The translations under genes were made by a program, and so were the position numbers. Of a DNA stretch of 64,000 nucleotides, positions 46,398 through 55,341 are shown one piece after another. The notes under the pieces were generated by a model. That model had not been told where the DNA came from, made no database searches, and saw nothing but the letters and a program-made list of their open reading frames with translations. Position 1 is the first letter of the stretch. Every line of letters starts with the position of its first letter. Source of the stretch: Trichomonas vaginalis G3 (taxonomy: Eukaryota > Parabasalia > Trichomonadida > Trichomonadidae); contig NC_067203.1 in the NCBI RefSeq assembly GCF_026262505.1, positions 20,379,411 to 20,443,410 of the forward strand, read 5' to 3'.

Positions 46398-49300
46398 TTA
46401 TTTGTCATAATAGAACCCACGTGGACCAAGCTTTACTTTCTTCCTGGCTGAGTTTTTAACTCTTCTTTTTCCTTCATTGCCACTACTTTCACTAGATGAA
46501 GTTACTTCTTCACTACTTTCACTTTGTTCTACTCTTCTCTTCTTCTTTGGTGTCGCTTTTGGTAACTTGCCCTCTGCTTTAAGTTGTTGCATCTTTGCCT
46601 CATGTTCACCTAGTATGTTGTAAATTTCCCATGTCCTTTTTGCCTTTGGGCTCTGGTCGCCCATCTCAGGTAACCTATATCCTAGAAAGATTTTGTCATA
46701 GTTTGTATTTGAGTCTTCGCGTATTGTTTGCATGACTCTTTCCTGAGTTTCCGGTTCAAGCTCTTCAAACAGAGCTTGTCCATATGGAATAAGCTCGTTT
46801 CCAAATATATGTTTTTGTAGCCATTCTGGTTTTCTTTCCATGTTACCAACAATATCTTTTGTGAATGGGAAAGCTTTTACCCAATCTTTCAGTCTTGCGT
46901 CATTTATTTCTGTAGTTGGTTTTATTTTGTCAAGGAACATGTTTTTCAATACTAACATTTCATTTGGTACTGTCCATTTGAGTTTTCTTAAATATTCATC
47001 CCTTCTCGGTTCATTGTCTGCAAAGTAAGTTTTTATGACATTTTGTAAACTTTCGTTTGCAAGGTCATGTACAATAGGTTCTCTTCCTTCTGTCTCCCTA
47101 ACTTTCTTTCTAAACTCTTCACCAAATATACCATCTTTATGGTTCTGTGTAGTTCTTTGAGATAAATGTTCTAGAACGTCAGGTGTTATATTTCCATCAG
47201 CCATGTTCATTTCATACTGGTTCAAAATATCTGCATCTTTCATATCTTTCAATGGCATTAAAGCCGCGCTGAAAATACCAGCTAAATCTGGTTCACCATT
47301 CATTTCCATTGCGTCTACAACATCTTGGAATTGTGGTTGTAAGTTTATGAACCACCTATCCGGGTTAGCTTTATGACCCCATCTCATTGTAGTTCCATAG
47401 TCTGCAGAAACAAAAGTAGGTTTGTTTCCATATTGGTTAGGTTCTGAATGAACTTTAAACAATGTTTCATTTCTATATGTTTTGTTGAAATTTAACCTTT
47501 TATTTTCACCGAGTTCATCCAAAGATTGAACGTTATATGCTCGTAAGTAAAAAGGGTTGTTGTATTTGTGTACATTTTCTTTCAGTTCTTCCATTCTATG
47601 CTGAATATTTTCATCTGGTGTTGGAGTCTTTTGTATGTCGGCAAACATTTTTCGATATTCTTCTACCATGTCAGCCGAATTTTTCTTAGACTCTTGGAAA
47701 GATTCCATATTCACCTCATACTCTTGTTGAGGGTCAAGATTTTTCGGCTGTTCCAAATCTTCATCTAGTTCTGTGAAGTTAGTTTCCAAAGGAGGGACTT
47801 GTTCGTTTCCTTCAGGCTCTTCTAGCTGTTGTTGCTGAACTATTTCTTCCATGTCTGGTTGTATCTGAACTTCTTCCTGTGGAGTTTCTTGTACCTCATC
47901 TGCTGGCATTTCATATATTCCGAGACCGTTTTTAACAAGTTCCCTATCTAAGTCATCCGGACTCATAAACCTTTCTTCTTTCGTTCCGTCTTTATTTTTT
48001 ACGCGTTTCATGAAGAGAGTTGAATTGTCATTTAGCTCTGACACCAAATATCTCGGAGTAAATTCAGTCATGTCATTTGGATGATATGCTATTAAATCAT
48101 ATTCCTTAGCGAGCTTGTATTTTCCAGGTTTGAAATTATATCCCATTTGGTGCTGAACCATAAAGCTAAATAGGTTCGGGTCAATATTTCCTTCCTTGAA
48201 CTTTCTAATAGCTTCTTTATATCTGTCACTAAAGTCAAGAGTATCTGGGTAACCATAATTTTCCTTAAGCATTTTTAAGAAATCTTGGTTTCCTTGTTCT
48301 CTACTTCTTTTATGTCCTTGCTCTGTTTGTGGTTGTTGCTGTGCAGTGTTTTGAACTGTTGGTTGTGGTGCTGGTTGTGGAGGTGGTTGTTGTGCTGGTT
48401 GTTGTTGTGGTGCAGTGTTTTGAACTGTTGGTTTTGGTGCAGTGTTTTGAACTGTTGGTTTTGGTGCAGGGTTTTGAACTGTTGGTTGTTGTGTTGGTTT
48501 TGGTGCAGGGTTTTGAACTGTTGGTTGTGGTTGTTGTTGTGTTGGTTGTTGTGTTGGTTGTTGTGTTGGTTTTGGTGCATGCCTGTGTCTGTGTCCATGT
48601 GACGATGTAAATGTTCTAGGTAGTCCTGGTGCAGGTGCTTCTCTTGGAGGGTTTGGTGGTATATAAGTTCCACTAGCTAGTATATAAGTTCCACCAGCTG
48701 GTATATAAGTTCCACCAGCTGGCACATATGTTCCATCTGCAGCATAGTGTCCTACCTGACTTTTCGTTTTTAAGAAAGCATTTACTAGGTCTGTTTTGGT
48801 CTGTTGTAACTCTTTTTCTTGACTTTCCACAACAGTTGCTCTAACGGCGTCATAGGCACTTTGAACTGCCTGTCTCGTTGTTGCATCTGTTATTTTCGTC
48901 AGATTTTGTGCTACTTCTCTTAACTCTTTGTCGAAACCTTCAGACTTCAGTTTCTTTCCAGATGAGAAATCGTTCACTTGTTTCACCTTACTATGAAGAG
49001 CTTCGAAGGCGTTCTTAAAGTCAGCATTTGTTAAAGCTTCATTTGAACTGTCTTCATCCGCTTGTATTTTTGTCCTTATTGACCCTATAAGCTGGGCTGC
49101 TTTAGCGTTGGCTTGGGCATCTAACCAGTCATTGTTAGCTTTTATATATTCTGCGCTTTTCATTGCCTTTTGCATGGCTGCGTCGTTATTTTTACTTTCT
49201 TGTGCTAAGTTTTCATACTGTACGGTTTGGTTTTGCAACTGTAAAAGTTTTTCTGCCTTTACATTTGCTTCAACTTCTTTTTTATACTCATCGCTATCCA

Positions 49301-49877
49301 TATATGTCTTCAGGGCTTTTTGTTTTATCTCTTCATCTTTCAGTACTTTATATTGAGTAGTATGGTTTTTCAAATTTATGACATCTTGTTCCATTTTTGC
49401 TACTTCTGCTGCTTTTTCTGACACTTTTTTCGCATATTCCTCTGTACTTAGTTCTTTCAGTTGTTCTTCTTTCTTCTTTTTCTCTACGTTTAACTCATTG
49501 AGTTTCTTTGTGTGTCTGTCATATTCTAGTTTCTTTTCGTTTTCACTTATTTGTTTCTGTATGTCTATGTTTGACTTTTTGACATCTGCTATTTGATTTT
49601 TGAGTGAACTCAAATTCATTTGACTTTGAGGGTTATAGGCTGTTCCGTCTGCAGCTCCACCATAGCCTGCCATTTTCGCTAAAAGTGCCGCTCTTAAACC
49701 TCCACTCTGTGCACCAAGAACTCGGTTTAAGAGCATAGGATTGCTTGACATTTGTTGCAACATAGTGGGGTCATTCAGCATTTGTTGTTGCAACTGTTGT
49801 TGTGGTGTCAGTTTTACTATTGGATGTTTCAATGCTCCCTTCCTCTTACGTATATTCTTACGTAGCTTACGTGGCAT
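46398..49877 (-). CDS. Large P2 virion candidate, 1159 residues
   Basis: The largest gene of P2. N-terminal basic segment (MPRKLRKNIRKRKGALKHP), Gln/Leu-rich start, coiled coil from about 75 to 370, then GTYIPAGGTYIPAGGT-type repeats, a Pro/Gln/Thr low-complexity part (about 430-530, many PTVQN and PKPTQQ units), and a globular C-terminal half (560-1080) ending in a Ser/Glu and Lys/Arg-rich tail (KKKRRVEQSESSEE). Leader TTTTTAACTTCACTTAAA. It lies just upstream of the capsid gene. A scaffold or internal core protein is plausible from architecture; no family recognised. Looks whole. Confidence 0.65.
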   Translation of the reverse strand: MPRKLRKNIRKRKGALKHPIVKLTPQQQLQQQMLNDPTMLQQMSSNPMLLNRVLGAQSGGLRAALLAKMAGYGGAADGTAYNPQSQMNLSSLKNQIADVKKSNIDIQKQISENEKKLEYDRHTKKLNELNVEKKKKEEQLKELSTEEYAKKVSEKAAEVAKMEQDVINLKNHTTQYKVLKDEEIKQKALKTYMDSDEYKKEVEANVKAEKLLQLQNQTVQYENLAQESKNNDAAMQKAMKSAEYIKANNDWLDAQANAKAAQLIGSIRTKIQADEDSSNEALTNADFKNAFEALHSKVKQVNDFSSGKKLKSEGFDKELREVAQNLTKITDATTRQAVQSAYDAVRATVVESQEKELQQTKTDLVNAFLKTKSQVGHYAADGTYVPAGGTYIPAGGTYILASGTYIPPNPPREAPAPGLPRTFTSSHGHRHRHAPKPTQQPTQQPTQQQPQPTVQNPAPKPTQQPTVQNPAPKPTVQNTAPKPTVQNTAPQQQPAQQPPPQPAPQPTVQNTAQQQPQTEQGHKRSREQGNQDFLKMLKENYGYPDTLDFSDRYKEAIRKFKEGNIDPNLFSFMVQHQMGYNFKPGKYKLAKEYDLIAYHPNDMTEFTPRYLVSELNDNSTLFMKRVKNKDGTKEERFMSPDDLDRELVKNGLGIYEMPADEVQETPQEEVQIQPDMEEIVQQQQLEEPEGNEQVPPLETNFTELDEDLEQPKNLDPQQEYEVNMESFQESKKNSADMVEEYRKMFADIQKTPTPDENIQHRMEELKENVHKYNNPFYLRAYNVQSLDELGENKRLNFNKTYRNETLFKVHSEPNQYGNKPTFVSADYGTTMRWGHKANPDRWFINLQPQFQDVVDAMEMNGEPDLAGIFSAALMPLKDMKDADILNQYEMNMADGNITPDVLEHLSQRTTQNHKDGIFGEEFRKKVRETEGREPIVHDLANESLQNVIKTYFADNEPRRDEYLRKLKWTVPNEMLVLKNMFLDKIKPTTEINDARLKDWVKAFPFTKDIVGNMERKPEWLQKHIFGNELIPYGQALFEELEPETQERVMQTIREDSNTNYDKIFLGYRLPEMGDQSPKAKRTWEIYNILGEHEAKMQQLKAEGKLPKATPKKKRRVEQSESSEEVTSSSESSGNEGKRRVKNSARKKVKLGPRGFYYDK

Positions 49878-50065
49878 TTTAAGTGAAGTTAAAAAGCGGT
49901 TTTCGACAGATGTTTATATGACACTTCTTGTTCAGCACAAAAAACTACTCGGTCAAAGTGTTGTCACCGGCTGGTCGGCTGGGGTTCGGTCCTCCTCTTG
50001 GGTCTTGTGTCCATTTCTTAGGGCTAGAAGGGGCGCAGCCCCTGGAAGCCCCTCATACCTGACCT

Positions 50066-50373
50066 TATATTCCCACTCATTATATTCGTAAATTTTGAGG
50101 TTTATCCTTCGCTTTTAAGATCATTGAATTTGATTTTTATATAAAATAGTTATATATTAGAAAATAATATGAGTTTATGTGATATTATTTTTCAGAAGAT
50201 TTCATTCTATATGCCTATGAAAAGTACTCTCAAAACTAACTTTTTCCTAATTATAATTAAATCTAGAATATTGTATTATGCTTAGTATTATTTCATTTTT
50301 CTCATTCAATTTAGAATTTACAAATGTCAAAAAATTGAGAGCTGTCACTTTTGATGAATTTCTGTTTATTACA
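50066..50373. mobile_element. Small TIR element X, right part
   Basis: Includes the P2 target duplication TATAT, the rest of the palindrome's right arm (50,071-50,202), and the right end (50,203-50,373) closing with TTCTGTTTATTACA. The last 150 bases recur in reverse at 60,146-60,300. Confidence 0.75.
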
Positions 50374-50602
50374 GAATCAGCTTGTTATTGTCAAGTATCT
50401 TATAAAAATGGGCGCTAATATCGAAGCAAAATCAAATTACGAATCTACACCCCTTATTTGGGCAACTATCAAAGGGAATATTGAAGTTGTTAAATATCTT
50501 ATTTCCAAAGGAGCAAATAAAGAAGCTGCAAATAAAGAAGGAAGAACATCGCTCCTTGAAGCATCATATAATGGAAATTTGGAATTAATTAAATATCTAA
50601 TA
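50374..50602 (+). pseudogene. Ankyrin-repeat gene copy 2, middle part
   Basis: Starts exactly where copy 2 was cut at 25,767 (duplicated GAAT, then CAGCTTGTTATTGTCAAGTA). Two and a half ankyrin repeats follow (NYESTPLIWATIKGNIEVVK, EGRTSLLEASYNGNLELIKY). It stops at the second Tvmar1 copy, which sits in the codons after IKYLI. It is in frame with the repeats of copy 1. Confidence 0.88.
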
Positions 50603-51905
50603 TAGGGTGTCCAAAGGTGCGTTTAGCACAGCGCTCTATATGAGACTATTAAAGGAGATATATGCTGATTATAAATATATAATAAAAAATATGAATATAT
50701 GTATATGATGAGTATGTTGTATTTTGGCGCCATGCCGGGATATAAAATGAATTTTGAGACAAGAGGCGGTTTCGCGGGAAATTTTGGCGGGATTTTTTTC
50801 ATTTTTTTAATGAATCATAAAGAAAACATCCTCGCTCTTGCAAAAAAATGCAAAGACTGTAAAAAAATCTACGAGACATTGGTAAAATGCTTCGGTATGG
50901 ATGCTCCTAGCTATTCCACTGTAACGTATCATGTTAGGATGTATCACTTCATGAACAAAAAGGCGCCCATCATAAAAATTGACAAAAAATCGCCGGATCA
51001 AAGAAAAATCAAAGCAATTCTTCAAGCGCTAGATGAAGACCCAAGAGCATCACTCAGAAGGATAGAGGAGATGACAAAGATACCACGTACAACAGTCAGT
51101 TATTATCTGCACAATTATTTGAACTACAAACTAGCGTATACACGTTGGGTTCCGCACAACCTTAATTCAGTTCAAAAAAATCTAGAGTCCAATCTTCGAA
51201 AGAGCTCCTCTCTATATTGGGTGCGTATCAATCCAAGAAGTTTCGCTTTTTAGTAACAGGGGACGAGTCTTGGTTTCAATATGCAACAGAAGCCAAAATC
51301 ATGTGGATCCCGAAGGATGAAAATCCGCAAACATTCCCGAAGAAAAAAATTGACACACCAATGATGATGTTGTCGGTTTTTTGGGGCGTGAATGGCATCA
51401 TCGCAATTGATATTCTTCAAAAACCTAATACGATGAATGCTCAGTATCTAATTGACAATGTTCTTACTCAAATTATCAATTCTGATGAGTTTGAGAAATC
51501 CAAACAACAAAAACAAAAGTTTGCAATTCATTTTGATAATTCAAGAGTTCACAAAAGTCATAAGGTAATGAATTACTTGTTGGAAAACAATGTCAAAGTT
51601 GTTCCAAACCCAATTTATTCACCTGATATTGCACTCTCTGACTTTTATTTATTCGGCACGCTAAAAAAGAGAGCTGAAGGACGCGAATTCGCGAGTCCAG
51701 ATGATCTTGAAAATTTTGTAAGAGAGCAATTTGAGCAATTTTCTCATGATGATTTAAAGCGTGTCTTTCAAGCCTGGATCGATCGCTGCGAACGCGTGAT
51801 TGAATCCAATGGTGATTATATTTAAATAAACTTTATATATATGTAACTTGTTTATTTCTATTCGCAGTATTCAGGTTTGTGCTAAACACACCTTTGGACA
51901 CCCTA
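50603..51905 (+). mobile_element. Tvmar1-type mariner transposon, copy 2
   Basis: 1299 bases plus TA duplications at 50,603-50,604 and 51,904-51,905. Ends GGGTGTCCAAAGGTG and CACCTTTGGACACCC. It is in opposite orientation to copy 1 and inserted in the ankyrin gene. Nearly identical to copy 1. Confidence 0.95.
50810..51825 (+). pseudogene. Mariner transposase, frameshifted
   Basis: The same protein as at 22,800-23,816, from MNHKENIL to ESNGDYI, with a few substitutions (for example ASLRR for ASVRR). An A run near 51,174-51,180 has 7 A's instead of 8, which shifts the frame in the middle and separates the DNA-binding half from the catalytic half. This copy cannot make a full transposase but could be moved by copy 1. 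Confidence 0.92.
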
Positions 51906-52507
51906 TATCAGCGGGAACCAATAGAAATGTAATTGATAAAAATGGTTATTCATCAATTACATTGGCATTAGAAAGAGGACATTTGGAAATAGTAAAATAT
52001 CTTATTTCCATTGGTTCTATGTTAGAATGCAAAGATTCAAATGGGAGGACAATTCTCATTGCAGCCACAGAAAAAAATGATATCAATTTGGTCAAATTAC
52101 TTATATCTAAAGGAGCAAATACTGAAGCAACATATAAAAATGGAAAAACTTCTCTTTTATATGCATCAGAAAATAATTTCACGGAACTTGCTATATTATT
52201 AATTTCTATTGGAGCTAATATTGAGGCTAAAGATTCAGGTGGAAAGACTCCACTTATATATGCTTCCAAAAATGGTAATCTTGAATTAGTTAAGTACTTT
52301 TTTACTAATGGGGCTAATATTGAAGCTAAAGATTCAGATGGAAAAACAGTCCTTATCTATGCATCAGAAAATGGTCACCTTGAGGTTGTTAGATATCTTA
52401 TTTTTGCCGGAGCTAATAAAGATGTCAAAAATCGTTATGGACTTACCGCCATTGTGTATGCACGTCGTGAAAATCATCATGACATTGTAAAATTTCTTGA
52501 AAAATGA
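51906..52507 (+). pseudogene. Ankyrin-repeat gene copy 2, 3' part
   Basis: Continues after the mariner with SAGTNRNVIDKNGYSSITLA and five more ankyrin repeats (DGKTVLIYASENGHLEVVRY is the fifth) to KFLEK and a stop. It matches copy 1 but is diverged in the last repeats. Together with 24,770-25,767 and 50,374-50,602 it accounts for one gene broken by two insertions and one earlier frameshift. Confidence 0.88.
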
Positions 52508-55341
52508 ATAATTACACATTAGTTATTTTTAAACTTATTATAAAAACCAAATTTGATTTTCTTTTTTTTATTTAATTTTTAAAATTTAAATCATTCATTT
52601 TTTGAAAATACGAATTTCAAACAAAGTTACTATCATTTTCACATATATTAGCAAAGAAGTAGCTATAAATGTCGAGTTTTTGATGTTTTAACTAAACAAA
52701 ATAACTTGCTAACAACTATATTAATGAGAAAATATAAAACATGTCCTGTAAAGATTTGGCTGACCATGTTTCCACGAAACAGGAACAGCAATCTAATTTA
52801 CAAACTTAATGTTCAAATTGCTCATCAGTTTTCATCATAATAATTTTTTAAGGGTGCACTTACCACTTTCTCACACTCAGATAATATGAACATATATTTA
52901 TTTAAGGATGCGCTCACCACGTCAGATTGTTCATGCATGTATAACTTTTGATGGACTTAAACCTATAATCTGGTATTCTGCCATATATATTAATTTGTTA
53001 TAAACTACTATTTCTATTAATGTTTTTAAATAATAATTGTTTTTCACAATAATCAGATTTGATTTTTGGCCAAAATTGTAAAATATAAAAATATCAATCC
53101 ATCACAATATTTTAAATTCTAATGATATTCTATCATATTGATGGTATGGCTGGAAAATTAACATTCATGAAGTTATTAGATTAGGAAAATTGAATTGACT
53201 CTATTCAATTTTTTTGATTTTCCTCTCAATTTTATAAAAGATATAACTCAAGAACATGTGACATCAGGAATGGCTCACACAATCAAAAGGATATATTCCT
53301 TTTTGGATAAAAGCCTGATGGAACGATATTTTAAAAATATATTACTAAAATGAAAATAAAAAATCTAATTTTATGAAAATAAATGTTTATTCAACAGTAT
53401 GCAAACCATATAAAATTTGCATGAGGGAAAAAATTCTGATATCAGTATTAGTTCACAGTATCTATTATTCCGACCTCTGGATTTTTTTGAAAAATCGCGA
53501 CAGACTTACCATCATGTATTTTTGCGTATTTGAAATGCATATATAGTATATATTACGAGTCTATTCTTTGATTTTTTTTCTGATGAGTTTTTGAAATTTG
53601 ATTATACAATTATATTGATTTTTCATATAAGAAGTGTAGGATAATGTAATTTAATATGAGTCTATTGGTGTTAGCTTGCTCGTTTAAAAAAATAAAAGTA
53701 TAATACTATATTTGCTAATTATTCATGGAAGAATCAATAGATATTTTGTACACAGCTTTATGAAAGTGTGCCTAAACTAGATCAAACAACATCGGTAACA
53801 AAAGTCATTGCTGTGTTCCTTTCTTGCATTGGTGGGAAATTGTAAACGGCTATCAAAAAAAAGTGCAGAAAATTCAAATGTAAGAGAAGAAAATATCATA
53901 ATTATTGTAAAATAATAATAGGTACTTGCAAATAAAGATCATTTTAATGGGATTATGGAAAAATATTATTCACTTTTAAAATTTTTACACTTTTGAATAC
54001 TACTCAGAATTTCTTTGAAAATTTAACATATTATGCGTAAAATTGAGACGAAGTCTCAATTTTACGCATAATATGGAATTCTTGAGTCAAATTTGGCACC
54101 CGGATAAATATTATTGTTGCATGATTTGAGTGCTTTACATTATGGTTTCTTTCAATTTTAAAAATTTTAATGGCCTTCCCCAATGGCTTTGTCCATCCTT
54201 AATTTGACAAACTCTTGAGGTCTAAATCCTTATCCTTTCAATGCAACACAAGTTCAGAAGGCTATACCCAGACAACGAAGACAAAAACTCCACAAATTTC
54301 AAAATGATGAATTTTATTTCAGCTCCAAAAGCTGAAATTCCTACTTGATTCACATGATCTTCCATTAAGGTTATGTGCATTCTCATTAATATCTTATTTT
54401 GTTATGTTTTTGACTAAAAAAATCGCTTTAAAAACACATTTTGTAAAGTACTCAATTATGCGCATAATATTTTCCGGGATGCAAAATTTGACATGATCAA
54501 GAATTAAAAATTATTCAACTCAATAGCGAAAGGGATCTAGAGCCTCAAAGTTTTACTATCATAATAATTACATATTCTAAGCATTTTTATGAAATGCTAG
54601 TGCATCCTTAAATGGCAAAAGAGTATAAAAGTCATTTTAGGAACTAAGCAGTGATTAAAAATACTAATTCTCAGACATACGATTATTTTTGATTCAAATG
54701 CTGTTCGGCATTAAAAGCAAAAATAATCATATACATGAGAATTACACTTTTCCGACATTTTTGGGTCGCTTCGCGCCCCTGACAAAACGTTGGAAAAGTG
54801 TAAATTTTCGGAAAACGTGCCATTTTTTGAATTAAAATCGATTACAAAATCGATTTTTATTCAAAAAAATGTTCATCTTTTCCTAGAATGCTGATTTTAC
54901 TAAAAATTAATGCATTTGAATTTCATTCAAATGCTTCACTTTTTCCTAAAATCGCAAACTTTTGACCTTAGAAAATTGGGATATAAAGCTTGTGTGTCAA
55001 AAAAATTGAGAGAATGTCAGATAGTGGTAAGTGCATCCTTAAGGGCTCACTGCTATAGTTTACAACTATTCAATTTTTTGCACTTAAATGTACTTTTTCT
55101 CTATGATAGAATTGATATTTTTATGAATAAACTTAAATATAGCATATATCGATCATGCTCTATCTTTTCATTGTTTCAAAATCTAAAAAAGATCTCTTGA
55201 AGAAGACTCACGGTGTTAATAACGTATTTTTTTGTAAACTAAGGCAGTGATCCCTTAAAAAAATTTGACAGTTGAATAAAAAAAAATTAAACTTTTTTTT
55301 ATATTTATATAGAACATAAAAAATATATTATATGTATATCA
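52508..55341. other. Host intergenic region with palindromes
   Basis: About 2.8 kb of AT-rich DNA with no ORF that I trust. It holds a 49-base perfect hairpin at 54,027-54,075, an inverted repeat around 54,726-54,803 (TTACACTTTTCCGAC ... GTTGGAAAAGTGTAA), and four copies of a short word like TTAAGGGTGCACTTACCAC at about 52,848, 52,902, 54,599 and 55,027. A 96-codon frame at 54,910 lacks support. Confidence 0.6.
54027..54075. repeat. Perfect hairpin, 23-bp arms
   Basis: Left arm starts CATATTATGCGTAAAATTGA; the loop is GAA; the right arm is the exact complement. AT-rich ends with a GC-richer tip. Isolated in intergenic DNA. Confidence 0.92.

Larger units (their letters stand above)
26719..50065. 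mobile_element. Polinton/Maverick-family element P2
   Basis: A 23.3 kb element with ends AGGTCAGGT...ACCTGACCT and a 5-base TATAT duplication (26,714-26,718, 50,066-50,070). Parts include major capsid protein, putative penton, packaging ATPase, retrovirus-like integrase, SF3 helicase, fibre protein, KilA-N and T5orf172-type regulators, adenine methylase remnant and small virion candidates. I find no family B polymerase and no cysteine protease. Left and right ends resemble each other only over about 50 bases. Several genes are broken (about four to six damaged), so it is a fossil, although the capsid genes look whole. Insertion is recent enough that the palindrome it split still matches. Confidence 0.9.

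Noticed and set aside
48285-48610. Plus-strand frames rich in Cys, Trp, Leu and Val
   Set aside because: They are complements of the Pro/Gln/Thr repeats of the 1159-residue gene on the minus strand; a repeat on one strand keeps the other open.
25768-50373. Treating the 426-bp palindrome arms as the terminal repeats of P2
   Set aside because: The palindrome pairs with itself around a 71-base loop on the left, and a TATAT duplication plus AGGTCAGGT ends place P2's limits inside one arm.
54910-55200. 96-codon plus-strand frame
   Set aside because: No promoter, AT-driven composition, no similarity to any family I know.
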